A stretch of DNA of 64,000 nucleotides, taken from PWQG01 sp040882255 (GTDB lineage: Bacteria; Pseudomonadota; Gammaproteobacteria; Pseudomonadales; Pseudohongiellaceae). The notes beneath the pieces are model-generated. The model was not told where the DNA came from. It ran no database searches and was given only the letters and a program-made list of their open reading frames with translations. Location of the stretch: the NCBI GenBank assembly GCA_040882255.1, contig JBBEBP010000011.1:124001-188000 (forward strand), read 5' to 3'. The position numbers and the translations under genes are program-made. Positions within the stretch are counted from its first letter, which is position 1. Every line of letters starts with the position of its first letter. Shown in pieces: positions 43,912-53,132 of the stretch.

Positions 43912-43940
43912 TTGCACCCGGGAGTCAATAAAAAGATAAT
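43912..43940 (+). promoter_or_regulatory. Candidate sigma-70 promoter of gap
   Basis: TTGCAC (43912-43917), 17 nt, GATAAT (43935-43940) lie in the divergent mfd-gap region, 67 nt before the gap start. The -10 has five of six consensus bases, the -35 three. The AT-rich tract AATAAAAA just before the -10 supports it. Confidence 0.5.
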
Positions 43941-44006
43941 GTCGGCCCTGAACGAGAACCCCTGGTTTGACCCCAGCCATTCAATCAGCAACAGCAGGTG
44001 CCTTTC

Positions 44007-45473
44007 GTGAGCAGCAGACCGAGCCCGGACGATTTTTTCAGCGACTGGAAACAGCGCGAAGCACTGGCCCAGGAGATGATCCCTGTGGTCGGGCGATTGT
44101 ACAGCCAGCGGAACGTGGCCATCGAGATCTATGGACGTGCCCTGCATAACCGCTCCGTCACCAATATCATGAAGTCGCATCGTTATGTGCGCCAGGTGGG
44201 CCGTAACGAGATGTCGGAATTCGAAAGCCATCCGGTGCTGATGGCGTTGGCCCAACTGGATTTGTGGCACTGTCAGATCGACCTCGGCAAGCTGACCGTC
44301 AAGTTCATGGAGGAGCAGGATAGACAGGGTGGGAAGGCGAATGTCGAAGCCTTCGTCCGGCGTGAGCTGCAATCCCTGCACGGCGTAAGTGACAAGCCCG
44401 TAAAGAAATCGCAGGACATCGTATTGTACGGCTTCGGCCGGATCGGTCGTCTGATGGCCCGTCTGCTGGTAGAGCGCACCAGTACCGGCGAGGTCATGCG
44501 GCTGCGGGCCGTGGTGGTGCGTCCGGGCCAGGAAGGCGACCTGATCAAGCGGGCCAGCCTGTTTACCTCGGACTCCGTGCACGGCGCCTTCCAGGGCACG
44601 GTCCGGATCGATGAGGAGAACAATTGTCTGATCGCCAATGGCAACAAGATTCACGTTATTTATGCGAATTCGCCAGAAGAGATCGATTACACGGCGTATG
44701 GCATCAATGACGCTCTGATCATCGACAATACCGGTAAATGGCGTGACGAAGCCGGTCTCAGCCAGCACTTGAAGGCAAAGGGTGCCAGCAAGGTCATGCT
44801 CACGGCGCCAGGTAAAGGCAATCTCAAGAACATCGTGCACGGCATCAACGATGACCAGATTACCCCGGAGGACACCATTATCACGGCGGCCTCCTGCACG
44901 ACCAATGCCATCGCGCCGGTGCTCAAGGTGCTCAATGACAAGTACGGTATTGCCAGTGGTCATGTGGAGACCGTGCATGCCTATACCAATGATCAAAATC
45001 TGATCGACAACTACCACAAGGGCAACCGCCGGGGACGCAGCGCGGCATTGAACATGGTGCTGACAGAGACAGGTGCCGCCAAGGCCGTGGTCAAAGCGGT
45101 TCCTGAGTTAGCCGGCAAGCTGACGGGTAATGCCGTACGTGTGCCGATTCCCAATGTTTCCATGGCGATTCTGATGCTCAACCTGGAGCAGCAGACCAGC
45201 AAGGATGAAGTCAACGAGTTCCTGCGCGAGCTGGCGCTGCATTCTCCGCTGCAGCACCAGATCAATTACACGCAGGACCCGGATGCCGTCTCCAGTGATT
45301 TCGTTGGTACGCGCGAAGCTGCCATTGTGGATTCCAATGCCACCATCGTCGAAGGCAACCGGTGCATGCTGTATCTGTGGTACGACAACGAGTTCGGCTA
45401 CTGCAACCAGGTCGTGCGGATGGTCTATCGCATGGCCGGGGTCAGCTTTCGTACCTATCCCGCAGAATCCTGA
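44007..45473 (+). CDS. gap: Glyceraldehyde-3-phosphate dehydrogenase, long form
   Basis: The enzyme converts glyceraldehyde 3-phosphate to 1,3-bisphosphoglycerate with NAD(P)+. The product (488 residues) has an N-terminal extension of about 135 residues (helical, charged) before the normal GAPDH fold (YGFGRIGRLMARLL), and the catalytic C297 in SCTTNAIAPVLK. This long form is typical of marine gammaproteobacteria and Pseudomonas. The two GTG starts, 43998 and 44007, differ by three residues; the second has AGGTG at better spacing. Position between mfd and nqrA matches Pseudomonas. Confidence 0.93.
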   Translation: MSSRPSPDDFFSDWKQREALAQEMIPVVGRLYSQRNVAIEIYGRALHNRSVTNIMKSHRYVRQVGRNEMSEFESHPVLMALAQLDLWHCQIDLGKLTVKFMEEQDRQGGKANVEAFVRRELQSLHGVSDKPVKKSQDIVLYGFGRIGRLMARLLVERTSTGEVMRLRAVVVRPGQEGDLIKRASLFTSDSVHGAFQGTVRIDEENNCLIANGNKIHVIYANSPEEIDYTAYGINDALIIDNTGKWRDEAGLSQHLKAKGASKVMLTAPGKGNLKNIVHGINDDQITPEDTIITAASCTTNAIAPVLKVLNDKYGIASGHVETVHAYTNDQNLIDNYHKGNRRGRSAALNMVLTETGAAKAVVKAVPELAGKLTGNAVRVPIPNVSMAILMLNLEQQTSKDEVNEFLRELALHSPLQHQINYTQDPDAVSSDFVGTREAAIVDSNATIVEGNRCMLYLWYDNEFGYCNQVVRMVYRMAGVSFRTYPAES

Positions 45474-45822
45474 ATCCGTTACCGGTTTCGTTGCTGCGCC
45501 ACCAGTGACGGGTGGTGCAGTGTTGTCATTTTCAGGCAGAATCAGGAACAAACACTGGTAAATCAGTGGACTTGTCTCTATAATCGGGCCCGTTTCGAGA
45601 ACAGCGGTTCCGGGTGCCAATCACTGACCTGAACCGGACACCCGGGCGGGCCGGCCGAGCCCTGTTCCCTCGGGCCAGTCGACTGAATGGCTTCAGTCAC
45701 TCTCATGTGCACAACAGCTCGGTGAGGCCTCGGGCCTGGTGCAGCCTATACCGCTGCTCCCCTGCCGATGTCCTCACTGGTTGATCGGTTTTCGATGATC
45801 CAGTAACAATCAGGCGTGGTGA
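45474..45822 (+). promoter_or_regulatory. nqr operon promoter region and leader
   Basis: The 349-nt gap before nqrA contains a perfect -10, TATAAT (45579-45584), with only a weak -35 (TGGTAA, 45556-45561, 17 nt away). The leader of about 230 nt can pair CCGGGTG (45610-45616) with CACCCGG (45639-45645), and GGTTC (45606-45610) with GAACC (45631-45635); these two pairings cross, giving either alternative hairpins or a pseudoknot. A GC-rich stretch follows (45646-45670). No known riboswitch was recognised. No protein-coding frame is convincing here. Confidence 0.45.
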
Positions 45823-47181
45823 ATGATCAAGATTAAGCGCGGTTTGGATATACCCGTTTCGGGTGTTCCGGAACAGCGTATCGAGCAGGCACGGACCGTG
45901 CGCTCGGTGGCTGTGCTGGGACGTGATTACGTGGGTATGAAGCCCACGATGCAAGTCACTGAGGGGGACAGGGTCCGGCTGGGCCAGACGCTGTTCACCG
46001 ACAAAAAGACGGAAGGCGTCATCTACACGGCGCCGGGGACCGGTACGGTCCGGGCTGTCAACCGCGGCAAACGTCGCACTTTCCTGTCATTGGTGATCGA
46101 TCTGGATGATGACCAGTCGGATCAGGAAACTTTTCAGGTCTACGACGATCACGCCCTGGCCACTCTGGATCGACAGTCTATTGTCGATAACCTGGTGCAG
46201 TCCGGTGCCTGGACCGCTCTCCGGACTCGTCCCTATAGCCGGGTGCCGGCGCCGGATAGCCGGCCGGCGGCAATCTTTGTGAACCTGATGGACAGCAATC
46301 CGCTGGCAGCCGATCAGGAAATCATTGTCAAAGAACACCTGGACGACTTCCTGCGGGGCATGCGCCTGTTGTCGCGCCTGACCGATGGTCGTCTCTACGC
46401 CTGCCGGCGCGCTGGCAGCTTCAGCGGACTGGAAGACGAGCACACGGCGGACAACGTCGTGGTCGAGGATTTCGACGGACCACATCCTGCTGGCCTGACC
46501 GGCACGCACATCCATTTTCTCGAGCCGGTCAGCCTCAATAAGTGGGTATGGACCATCAATGCCCAGGACGTCATCGCCATCGGCAAGCTGTTCAGTACGG
46601 GAAAGGTCTGGACAGAGCGGGTGGTGGCGCTGGGCGGCCCCCAGGTGAATGCGCCGCGGCTGCTGCGCACGCGGCTGGGGGCCAATCTGGAGGAACTGAC
46701 AGCCGGCGGGCTGAAGGAGGGCGATAACCGGATCATATCCGGTTCGGTGCTGTCCGGCCGCAACGCCCGGGACCCGGAGCAGTTTCTGGGGCGTTATCAC
46801 CAGCAGGTCAGTGTCCTGCGTGAGGGGCGCGAGCGGGAATTCATGGCGTATCTGTCGCCGGGGCTGAACCGCCACTCCAATCTGGGTATTTACCTGTCTT
46901 CCCTGTTGCGTGGCAAGCGTTTCGATTTCACCACCAACACCAATGGCAGTGAACGGGCCATGGTGCCTGTGGGCTCCTACGAGACCATCATGCCGCTGGA
47001 TATTCTGCCGACACAGCTGCTGCGTTCGCTGATCGTTACCGACATCGAATCGGCGATGGATCTCGGCGCGCTGGAACTGGACGAGGAAGATCTGGGGCTC
47101 TGCACCTATGTCTGCCCGGGCAAGTACGAATACGGTCCGATTCTGCGTAATAATCTGACGCGAATCGAAAAAGAGACTTAG
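45823..47181 (+). CDS. nqrA: Na+-NQR subunit A
   Basis: NqrA is the peripheral cytoplasmic quinone-site subunit of the Na+-translocating NADH:ubiquinone reductase, which pumps sodium while passing electrons from NADH to quinone. The 452-residue product starts MIKIKRGLDIPVSGVPEQ and has the typical EGDRVRLGQTLF, TDKKTEGVIYTAPGTGTVRAVNRGKRR and GLNRHSNLGIYLSSLLRGK stretches. It lacks transmembrane segments, as expected. It opens the operon nqrABCDEF, followed by apbE and nqrM. Confidence 0.97.
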   Translation: MIKIKRGLDIPVSGVPEQRIEQARTVRSVAVLGRDYVGMKPTMQVTEGDRVRLGQTLFTDKKTEGVIYTAPGTGTVRAVNRGKRRTFLSLVIDLDDDQSDQETFQVYDDHALATLDRQSIVDNLVQSGAWTALRTRPYSRVPAPDSRPAAIFVNLMDSNPLAADQEIIVKEHLDDFLRGMRLLSRLTDGRLYACRRAGSFSGLEDEHTADNVVVEDFDGPHPAGLTGTHIHFLEPVSLNKWVWTINAQDVIAIGKLFSTGKVWTERVVALGGPQVNAPRLLRTRLGANLEELTAGGLKEGDNRIISGSVLSGRNARDPEQFLGRYHQQVSVLREGREREFMAYLSPGLNRHSNLGIYLSSLLRGKRFDFTTNTNGSERAMVPVGSYETIMPLDILPTQLLRSLIVTDIESAMDLGALELDEEDLGLCTYVCPGKYEYGPILRNNLTRIEKET

Positions 47182-47195
47182 TGGAAATCTGAATC

Positions 47196-48413
47196 ATGGG
47201 TTTGCGTACAATTCTTGACAAGATCGAACCGAATTTCGAACAGGGTGGGCGCTATGAGAAGCTCTATCCCCTGTACGAGGCGGTCGACACGATTTTTTAC
47301 AGTCCGGGCAAGGTGACACGGGCTGGCGCTCATCTCCGCGACGGCATTGATTTGAAGCGCATCATGATCACGGTCTGGCTGGCGGCATTCCCGGCCATGT
47401 TCTACGGCATGTATAACGTGGGCTACCAGGCCAACATGGCGATCATGAACATGGGTCTGGAAGGTGTCGAGGGCTGGCGTGGTGTGTTGCTGGGCCTGAT
47501 TGCCGGCAATGACCCGCAGAGCATCTGGGACAATTTCTGGCACGGCGCGATGTACTACGTGCCCATCTACTTCGTGGTATTCGCGGTGGGTGGCTTCTGG
47601 GAAGTGTTGTTTGCCATCAAACGCAAACACGAGATCAACGAAGGGTTTTTCGTTACCTCCATACTGTTCACGCTGATTGTGCCTCCCGATCTGCCTCTCT
47701 GGCAGGCGGCGCTGGGTATCACTTTCGGGGTGGTGGTCGGCAAGGAAGTGTTCGGTGGCACAGGCAAGAACTTCCTCAACCCGGCGTTGACCGGGCGTGC
47801 CTTTCTGTATTTCGCCTATGCGCCGAACATGTCGGGTGATTCGGTATGGACAGCAGTGGACGGATACAGCGGCGCCACGGCGCTCAGTCAGCTGGCTACC
47901 GATGGTTTGCCGGCCATGATGGCTGCCACGGGAGAGCAGCTGACCTGGCTGGATGCTTTCTTCGGGCGCATGCAGGGCTCCATCGGCGAGGTGTCCACAC
48001 TGGCCATCCTGATTGGTGGTGCGATACTGCTGATCACAAGAATCGCTTCATGGCGCATCATTCTGGGCGTGTTTCTCGGCATGGTGGCCATGTCCACGCT
48101 GCTCAATTTCATCGGTTCGGACACCAATCCGTTCTTCGCCACACCGTGGTACTGGCATCTTGTCCTGGGCGGTTTCGCTTTCGGCATGATCTTCATGGCC
48201 ACTGACCCGGTATCGGCGTCCATGACCAATACGGGGAAGTGGATCTTCGGAGCGCTGATCGGCGTGTTGACGGTACTGATACGGGTGGTGAATCCGGCCT
48301 ATCCGGAGGGCATCATGCTGGCCATCCTGTTCGGCAACCTGACAGCGCCTGTGATCGACTATTTCGTGGTCAAGGCCAATGTGAAGCGGAGGTTAGCGCG
48401 CAATGTCGTCTAG
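47196..48413 (+). CDS. nqrB: Na+-NQR subunit B
   Basis: NqrB is the largest membrane subunit; it carries covalent FMN and riboflavin and forms part of the Na+ path. The 405-residue product has about ten hydrophobic segments and the FMN attachment motif SGAT with T228 (DGYSGATALSQ). The start MGLRTILDKIEPNFEQGGRYEKLYPLYEAVDTI is conserved. It lies 14 nt after nqrA and its end overlaps the start of nqrC by 11 nt. Confidence 0.97.
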   Translation: MGLRTILDKIEPNFEQGGRYEKLYPLYEAVDTIFYSPGKVTRAGAHLRDGIDLKRIMITVWLAAFPAMFYGMYNVGYQANMAIMNMGLEGVEGWRGVLLGLIAGNDPQSIWDNFWHGAMYYVPIYFVVFAVGGFWEVLFAIKRKHEINEGFFVTSILFTLIVPPDLPLWQAALGITFGVVVGKEVFGGTGKNFLNPALTGRAFLYFAYAPNMSGDSVWTAVDGYSGATALSQLATDGLPAMMAATGEQLTWLDAFFGRMQGSIGEVSTLAILIGGAILLITRIASWRIILGVFLGMVAMSTLLNFIGSDTNPFFATPWYWHLVLGGFAFGMIFMATDPVSASMTNTGKWIFGALIGVLTVLIRVVNPAYPEGIMLAILFGNLTAPVIDYFVVKANVKRRLARNVV

Positions 48414-49203
48414 TAAATCGGTCAATTCCATTGGCAATACCATCAAGATCGCGCTGGGCCTGTGCATTGTCTGCTCCGTGGTGATTTCCAGTGCGGCAGT
48501 GATGCTGCGCCCGATGCAGGCGGCCAACCAGCTCCTCGACCGCAACCGCAACATCCTGGCCGCCGCCGGTTTGTTCGATCCTGCCGTGCACAGCGCAGCC
48601 GATGTGCCGGAACTGTTCGAGCAGTTCACGGTGCGCATGGTGGACCTGCGTGACGGTACCTTCCTGTCAGAGGAAGAAATGAGCGAGCTCGGCCTTGATC
48701 CGCAGACCTATGACATGCAGCGGGCCAAAAACGATCCGGCGTTGTCGCGCAATCTGAGCAACGCGGAAGACATCGCCTCAGTCCGCCGCCGGGCCAACTA
48801 CGCCACGGTGTTCCTGATTCCCGCCGAGACCGGAGACGATTATGAAACCGTTGTCCTGCCGGTCAGCGGCTATGGGCTGTGGGGCATCATGTACGGCTAT
48901 CTGGCCCTTCAGGGGGACGGCAACACGATCCGTGGTATTGGCTTCAACGAGCATCAGGAGACACCGGGACTGGGTGGCGAGATCGACAACCCCCGCTGGC
49001 TGCAACAGTGGCCGGACAAACAGGTTTACGGTGAGAACAACAATGTCGTGTTCCAGGTGGTCAAGGACGGTGCCGACAGCGAGTATGAAGTTGATGCATT
49101 GGCTGGTGCGACGCTGACCAGCCGCGGCGTGGAAAACCTGATCAGTTTCTGGATGGGTGATCTGGGTTTCGGGCCGTTCCTTGAAAACGAAATCAGGAGG
49201 TGA
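48403..49203 (+). CDS. nqrC: Na+-NQR subunit C
   Basis: NqrC has one N-terminal membrane helix (about 15-35) and a periplasmic domain with a second covalent FMN. The 266-residue product has the attachment motif AGATLTS with T237, GVENLISFW after it, and the conserved GYGLWGIMYGYLAL near residue 153. The FMN is put on by ApbE, encoded downstream. Its ATG lies inside the nqrB end, so it is translationally coupled. Confidence 0.97.
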   Translation: MSSSKSVNSIGNTIKIALGLCIVCSVVISSAAVMLRPMQAANQLLDRNRNILAAAGLFDPAVHSAADVPELFEQFTVRMVDLRDGTFLSEEEMSELGLDPQTYDMQRAKNDPALSRNLSNAEDIASVRRRANYATVFLIPAETGDDYETVVLPVSGYGLWGIMYGYLALQGDGNTIRGIGFNEHQETPGLGGEIDNPRWLQQWPDKQVYGENNNVVFQVVKDGADSEYEVDALAGATLTSRGVENLISFWMGDLGFGPFLENEIRR

Positions 49204-49212
49204 AGTAGTCCC

Positions 49213-49884
49213 ATGGCCACTTCCACAATGAACAAGACGATTCTGATCAAACCGATCTTCGCGGAGAACCCGATTGCTCTGCAGGTTCTCGGGGTCTGCT
49301 CCGCGCTGGCGGTGACGACCAGCCTGTCCGTGACGCTGGTAATGTGTGTCGCGCTGACGGCAGTCTGTGCGTTTTCCAACCTGTTTATCTCGCTGCTGCG
49401 CAATCACATGCCCAGCAGTATCCGCATCATCATCCAGATGACAATCATCGCGTCTCTGGTGATTCTGGTGGACGAGATTCTCAAGGCCGTCGCTTTCGAC
49501 ATCAGCAAGCAGCTCAGTGTTTTCGTCGGCCTGATCATCACCAACTGCATCGTGTTGGGCCGGGCCGAGGCATTTGCCTCCCAGAACCCGCCCATGCCCA
49601 GTTTCATCGACGGGGTCGGCAATGGTCTGGGCTACAGCGTGGTGCTGATCGTGGTCGGTACACTGCGTGAACTGTTCGGTTCCGGCAGCCTGTTGGGCTT
49701 CCAGATCTTCCCGATGCTCGAGGCCGGCGGCTGGTACCAGGGTAACGGTCTGATGCTGCTGGCACCGAGTGCGTTTTTCATCATCGGGTTCTTCATCTGG
49801 ATTCTGCGTAATCAGTATACCGACCAGGTGGAAGAGAACGAGTATCCGATGCAGGCCCATACCGCCGAGGAGGTTGTGCAGTAA
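49213..49884 (+). CDS. nqrD: Na+-NQR subunit D
   Basis: NqrD is a six-helix membrane subunit that, with NqrE, holds an iron centre in the membrane. The 223-residue product has conserved Cys residues in VLGVCSALAVTT and LIITNCIVLGRAEAFA. Hydrophobic segments cover most of the protein. Its TAA overlaps the nqrE ATG (TAATG). Confidence 0.96.
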   Translation: MATSTMNKTILIKPIFAENPIALQVLGVCSALAVTTSLSVTLVMCVALTAVCAFSNLFISLLRNHMPSSIRIIIQMTIIASLVILVDEILKAVAFDISKQLSVFVGLIITNCIVLGRAEAFASQNPPMPSFIDGVGNGLGYSVVLIVVGTLRELFGSGSLLGFQIFPMLEAGGWYQGNGLMLLAPSAFFIIGFFIWILRNQYTDQVEENEYPMQAHTAEEVVQ

Positions 49885-50492
49885 TGGAATATTATCTGAG
49901 CCTTTTCATCAGTGCGGTTTTCGTCGAGAACATGGCGCTGATGCTGTTTCTGGGCATGTGTACCTTCCTGGCGGTGTCCAAGAAAGTGGAAACCGCAATC
50001 GGTCTCGGGGTGGCGGTGATCGTCGTCCAGACCATCACGGTGCCGGTCAACAACCTGATCTTCAATTATCTGTTGCAGGATGGTGCGCTGGCCTGGGCCG
50101 GTCTGCCAGACGTGGACCTGAGTTTCCTCGGCTATCTGTGCTACATCGGCGTGATCGCCGCCATCGTGCAGATCCTGGAAATGTTCCTGGACAAGTACGT
50201 GCCCGCGCTCTACAACGCGCTGGGTGTATTCCTGCCCCTGATCACGGTGAACTGTGCGATTCTCGGTGCTTCCCTGTTCATGGTGGAGCGTAGCTACACA
50301 TTCCCGGAAAGCGTCGTGTACGGCGCCGGAGCGGGTGTGGGCTGGGCGCTGGCCATCATCTTGCTGGCCGGTATCCGGGAGAAAATGAAGTACAGCGATG
50401 TACCGCCGGGGCTGCGCGGCCTGGGTATCACATTCATCGCGACCGGCCTGATGTCACTCGGCTTCATGTCCTTCAGTGGTCTGTCTCTGTAA
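49884..50492 (+). CDS. nqrE: Na+-NQR subunit E
   Basis: NqrE is the inverted-topology partner of NqrD. The 202-residue product has the matching Cys residues in FLGMCTFLAVSKK and LITVNCAILGASLFM, which together with those of NqrD ligate the iron centre, and six hydrophobic segments. The ATG shares a base with the nqrD stop. Confidence 0.97.
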   Translation: MEYYLSLFISAVFVENMALMLFLGMCTFLAVSKKVETAIGLGVAVIVVQTITVPVNNLIFNYLLQDGALAWAGLPDVDLSFLGYLCYIGVIAAIVQILEMFLDKYVPALYNALGVFLPLITVNCAILGASLFMVERSYTFPESVVYGAGAGVGWALAIILLAGIREKMKYSDVPPGLRGLGITFIATGLMSLGFMSFSGLSL

Positions 50493-50519
50493 CGCGTCTG
50501 ATAGAAGGTTTTCTGAATA

Positions 50520-51746
50520 ATGGATATCACGACGATTGTAGGCGGTGTGGTCATGTTCACCGCCGTGGTCATGGCTCTGGTGGCGATCATCCTCATGGCC
50601 CGCTCCAGGCTGGTCAGCTCGGGTAATGTCAAAATCGAAATCAATGGTGATCCGGACAAGGCCATTACCGTCCCCGCTGGTGGCAAACTGCTCAACAAGC
50701 TCGCCGAGGAGGGTGTCTTTCTGTCTTCCGCCTGTGGCGGTGGCGGCACCTGTGCCCAGTGCAAGTGCAAGGTCCATGAAGGCGGCGGTTCGATGCTGCC
50801 CACAGAGCGCGGCCATTTCACCATGGGAGAGGCGAAGGAGAACTGGCGCCTTTCCTGCCAGGTGGCGGTCAAGCAGGATATGAAAATCGAGGTCGATCCG
50901 GAGTTCTTCGGGGTCAAGCAGTGGGACTGCACGGTTGTCTCGAACCACAATGTGGCCACGTTCATCAAGGAGCTCGTGCTGGAGATCCCCGAGGGCGAGA
51001 GTGTCGACTTCCGCGCCGGTGGTTATGTGCAGCTGGAGGCGCCTCCACACGAAGTGCATTATCGGGATTTCGACATTGATGAGAAGTTCCGGAGTGACTG
51101 GGAAAAGTTCGGTCTCTTCGACCTCAGTTCAAAGTGTGACGAAACCATCACTCGCGCTTACTCCATGGCCAATTACCCCGAGGAGAAGGGGATCGTCAAG
51201 TTCAACATCCGGGTCGCCTCGCCGCCGCCGGGCACCAAATATCCGCCGGGGATCATGTCTTCGTACACCTTCAACCTGAAACCCGGCGACAAGATACGTG
51301 TATTCGGGCCGTTCGGTGAGTTCTTCGCCAAGGATACCGATGCGGAAATGGTGTTTATCGGTGGCGGCGCCGGCATGGCGCCCATGCGCTCTCATATCTT
51401 CGATCAACTGTTGCGGCTCAACAGCAAGCGCAAGATCAGCTTCTGGTACGGCGCCCGCAGCGTCCGGGAAATGTTCTATGTGGAAGACTTCGACAAGCTG
51501 CAGGAAGATTTTGACAACTTTGAATGGCATGTAGCGCTCTCTGACCCGCAGCCGCAAGACAACTGGGAAGGGCCGACCGGCTTCATTCATACGGTGGCTT
51601 ACGAAAAATACCTCAAGGACCACCCCAACCCCGAGGACTGCGAGTTCTACATGTGCGGTCCACCCATGATGAACAAGTCAGTGGTCAAGATGCTGAAGGA
51701 TCTCGGCGTCGAGGACGAGAACATCATGCTGGACGAGTTCGGCTGA
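50520..51746 (+). CDS. nqrF: Na+-NQR subunit F (NADH-oxidising subunit)
   Basis: NqrF takes electrons from NADH through FAD and a [2Fe-2S] cluster. The 408-residue product has an N-terminal membrane helix (about 5-25), a ferredoxin domain (about 35-130) with C72, C78, C81 and C113, an FAD-binding domain with the RxYS-type motif RAYSMANYP and an NADH-binding domain with GGGAGMAPMRSH and a C-terminal EDCEFYMCGPPMM. It ends the six-gene nqr operon. Confidence 0.97.
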   Translation: MDITTIVGGVVMFTAVVMALVAIILMARSRLVSSGNVKIEINGDPDKAITVPAGGKLLNKLAEEGVFLSSACGGGGTCAQCKCKVHEGGGSMLPTERGHFTMGEAKENWRLSCQVAVKQDMKIEVDPEFFGVKQWDCTVVSNHNVATFIKELVLEIPEGESVDFRAGGYVQLEAPPHEVHYRDFDIDEKFRSDWEKFGLFDLSSKCDETITRAYSMANYPEEKGIVKFNIRVASPPPGTKYPPGIMSSYTFNLKPGDKIRVFGPFGEFFAKDTDAEMVFIGGGAGMAPMRSHIFDQLLRLNSKRKISFWYGARSVREMFYVEDFDKLQEDFDNFEWHVALSDPQPQDNWEGPTGFIHTVAYEKYLKDHPNPEDCEFYMCGPPMMNKSVVKMLKDLGVEDENIMLDEFG

Positions 51747-51791
51747 TCAGGACCAACCGGACAGGTTCGGTACAAGGCACCTACAGAGGGA

Positions 51792-51828
51792 GGGGGACAA
51801 CGTTGTATACGGCGCTGTTCCCCTTTTT
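51792..51828 (+). terminator. Intrinsic terminator after nqrF
   Basis: GGGGGACA (51792-51799) pairs with TGTTCCCC (51816-51823), with one G-U pair, and TTTTT follows at 51824-51828. This is a normal factor-independent terminator 45 nt after the nqrF stop, so apbE may be read partly by read-through or have its own promoter. Confidence 0.75.
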
Positions 51829-51864
51829 GTTCAAAAGCTCCTGCTGGCTCCGGATAGTCCATCC

Positions 51865-52920
51865 ATGCATCTGATTCGCCGGTTTCGCTATACATTGACA
51901 TTCCTGGCCCTGTTCCTGGGGTGGTTATGGCTGCGGCCCGAGCCCGGGCCGGCGGTCTATCAGTTGCAGGGGCAGACCATGGGGACTACCTACAGTATCC
52001 GGCTGTGGGAATTTCCGGAAGCGCCCGACCAGGAAACGTTTGCCGCGCGGATTCAGGAGCAACTGGACCGGCTCGACACAGAGCTGATGTCCCTGTATGC
52101 GGAGGATTCACAGATCTCCCGGTTCAACCGGACGGAGCCGGGCGAGTGGTTCGCCGTGGCGGATGAGGTCATTGACGTGATCCGGGTTTCCGAGCAAGTG
52201 AGCGAACTGTCCGGCGGGGCATTCGACGTTACGGTAGCACCGCTGGTGCAGCGCTGGGGGTTTGCGGAGACGCCGGGTGCCGCTGATCAGGGCGTATTGC
52301 CGAGCGACAGGGAGCTTGAGAGCCTCCGCAGACAGGTGGATTACCGGCAGCTGGAGTGGCGCCGCTCGGCCCCGGCACTGCGAAAACAGTCGGCGCTCAG
52401 GGTGGATCTGGGCGGCGTGGCCAAAGGGTACGCCGTGGATGTGTTGGCCGGCTATTTTGACTCTCTGGCACTGGACAGTTATTTTATCGAAATCGGTGGG
52501 GAAATCAGGCTTCGGGGCACGCGGCCCGACGGTGGACAGTGGGTGCCGGCGATCGAGCGGCCCGGCGCCGGCCGGGAAGCGCAGGCCGTCATCGATCCGG
52601 CCGGGCGGCCACTGGCTCTTGCCGGGTCGGGGGATTACCGCAACTTCTTCATCGCGGACGGACAGCGTTATTCGCACGAGATCGATCCCCGCACCGGCCG
52701 TCCGGTCGAGGGCAATCTGACGGCCGTATACGTCATCAGTGACACGGCCGTGATGGCCGATGCCCTCAGTACTGCCTTCATGGCAATGGGTCTGGACGAG
52801 GCACGCCGGTTGGCCGAAGAAAGAGATCTGGCGGCATTCTTCATTTACAGGGTGGGGAGTGGCGATGACACATTGCAGGATCACATGACACCGGCCTTCG
52901 CCGGTTATCTGGAGAGGTGA
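51865..52920 (+). CDS. apbE: FAD:protein FMN transferase ApbE
   Basis: ApbE moves FMN from FAD to a Thr of NqrB and NqrC. The 351-residue product has MGTTYSIRLW near residue 40, SGGAFDVTVAPLV near 114, VDLGGVAKGYAVD near 180 and the C-terminal HEIDPRTGRPV near 273. The N-terminus has one hydrophobic segment (about 10-24), but no Cys lipobox follows, so it is probably anchored by an uncleaved helix or a cleaved signal rather than as a lipoprotein. It precedes nqrM. Confidence 0.94.
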   Translation: MHLIRRFRYTLTFLALFLGWLWLRPEPGPAVYQLQGQTMGTTYSIRLWEFPEAPDQETFAARIQEQLDRLDTELMSLYAEDSQISRFNRTEPGEWFAVADEVIDVIRVSEQVSELSGGAFDVTVAPLVQRWGFAETPGAADQGVLPSDRELESLRRQVDYRQLEWRRSAPALRKQSALRVDLGGVAKGYAVDVLAGYFDSLALDSYFIEIGGEIRLRGTRPDGGQWVPAIERPGAGREAQAVIDPAGRPLALAGSGDYRNFFIADGQRYSHEIDPRTGRPVEGNLTAVYVISDTAVMADALSTAFMAMGLDEARRLAEERDLAAFFIYRVGSGDDTLQDHMTPAFAGYLER

Positions 52921-52924
52921 AAGC

Positions 52925-53110
52925 ATGACGACCGTATTGCTGACCATTGTGGTGATGATGGTGTTGATGGCCGGAATGGCCGTCGGCGTCATTTTCGGGC
53001 GAGAGCCGATCAAGGGTTCCTGTGGTGGCCTGAACAACGCCGGCGTGGAAGAAGAATGTGAAATCTGTGGAGGTGACACGAAACGCTGCGACGAGACATC
53101 GAAATCCTGA
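52925..53110 (+). CDS. nqrM: NqrM (DUF539), Nqr maturation factor
   Basis: NqrM is needed to build a working Nqr complex and is thought to deliver iron to the NqrD/NqrE centre. The 61-residue product has one membrane helix (about 3-24) and the conserved cysteines C33, C45, C48 and C55. It starts four bases after apbE. Size, cysteines and context match the family closely. Confidence 0.94.
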   Translation: MTTVLLTIVVMMVLMAGMAVGVIFGREPIKGSCGGLNNAGVEEECEICGGDTKRCDETSKS

Positions 53111-53132
53111 CGTACAAAGGAATAAAGGACCT

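Noticed and set aside
45579..45822. A cobalamin, FMN or TPP riboswitch in the nqr leader
   Set aside because: None of the conserved boxes of these riboswitches could be found by eye.
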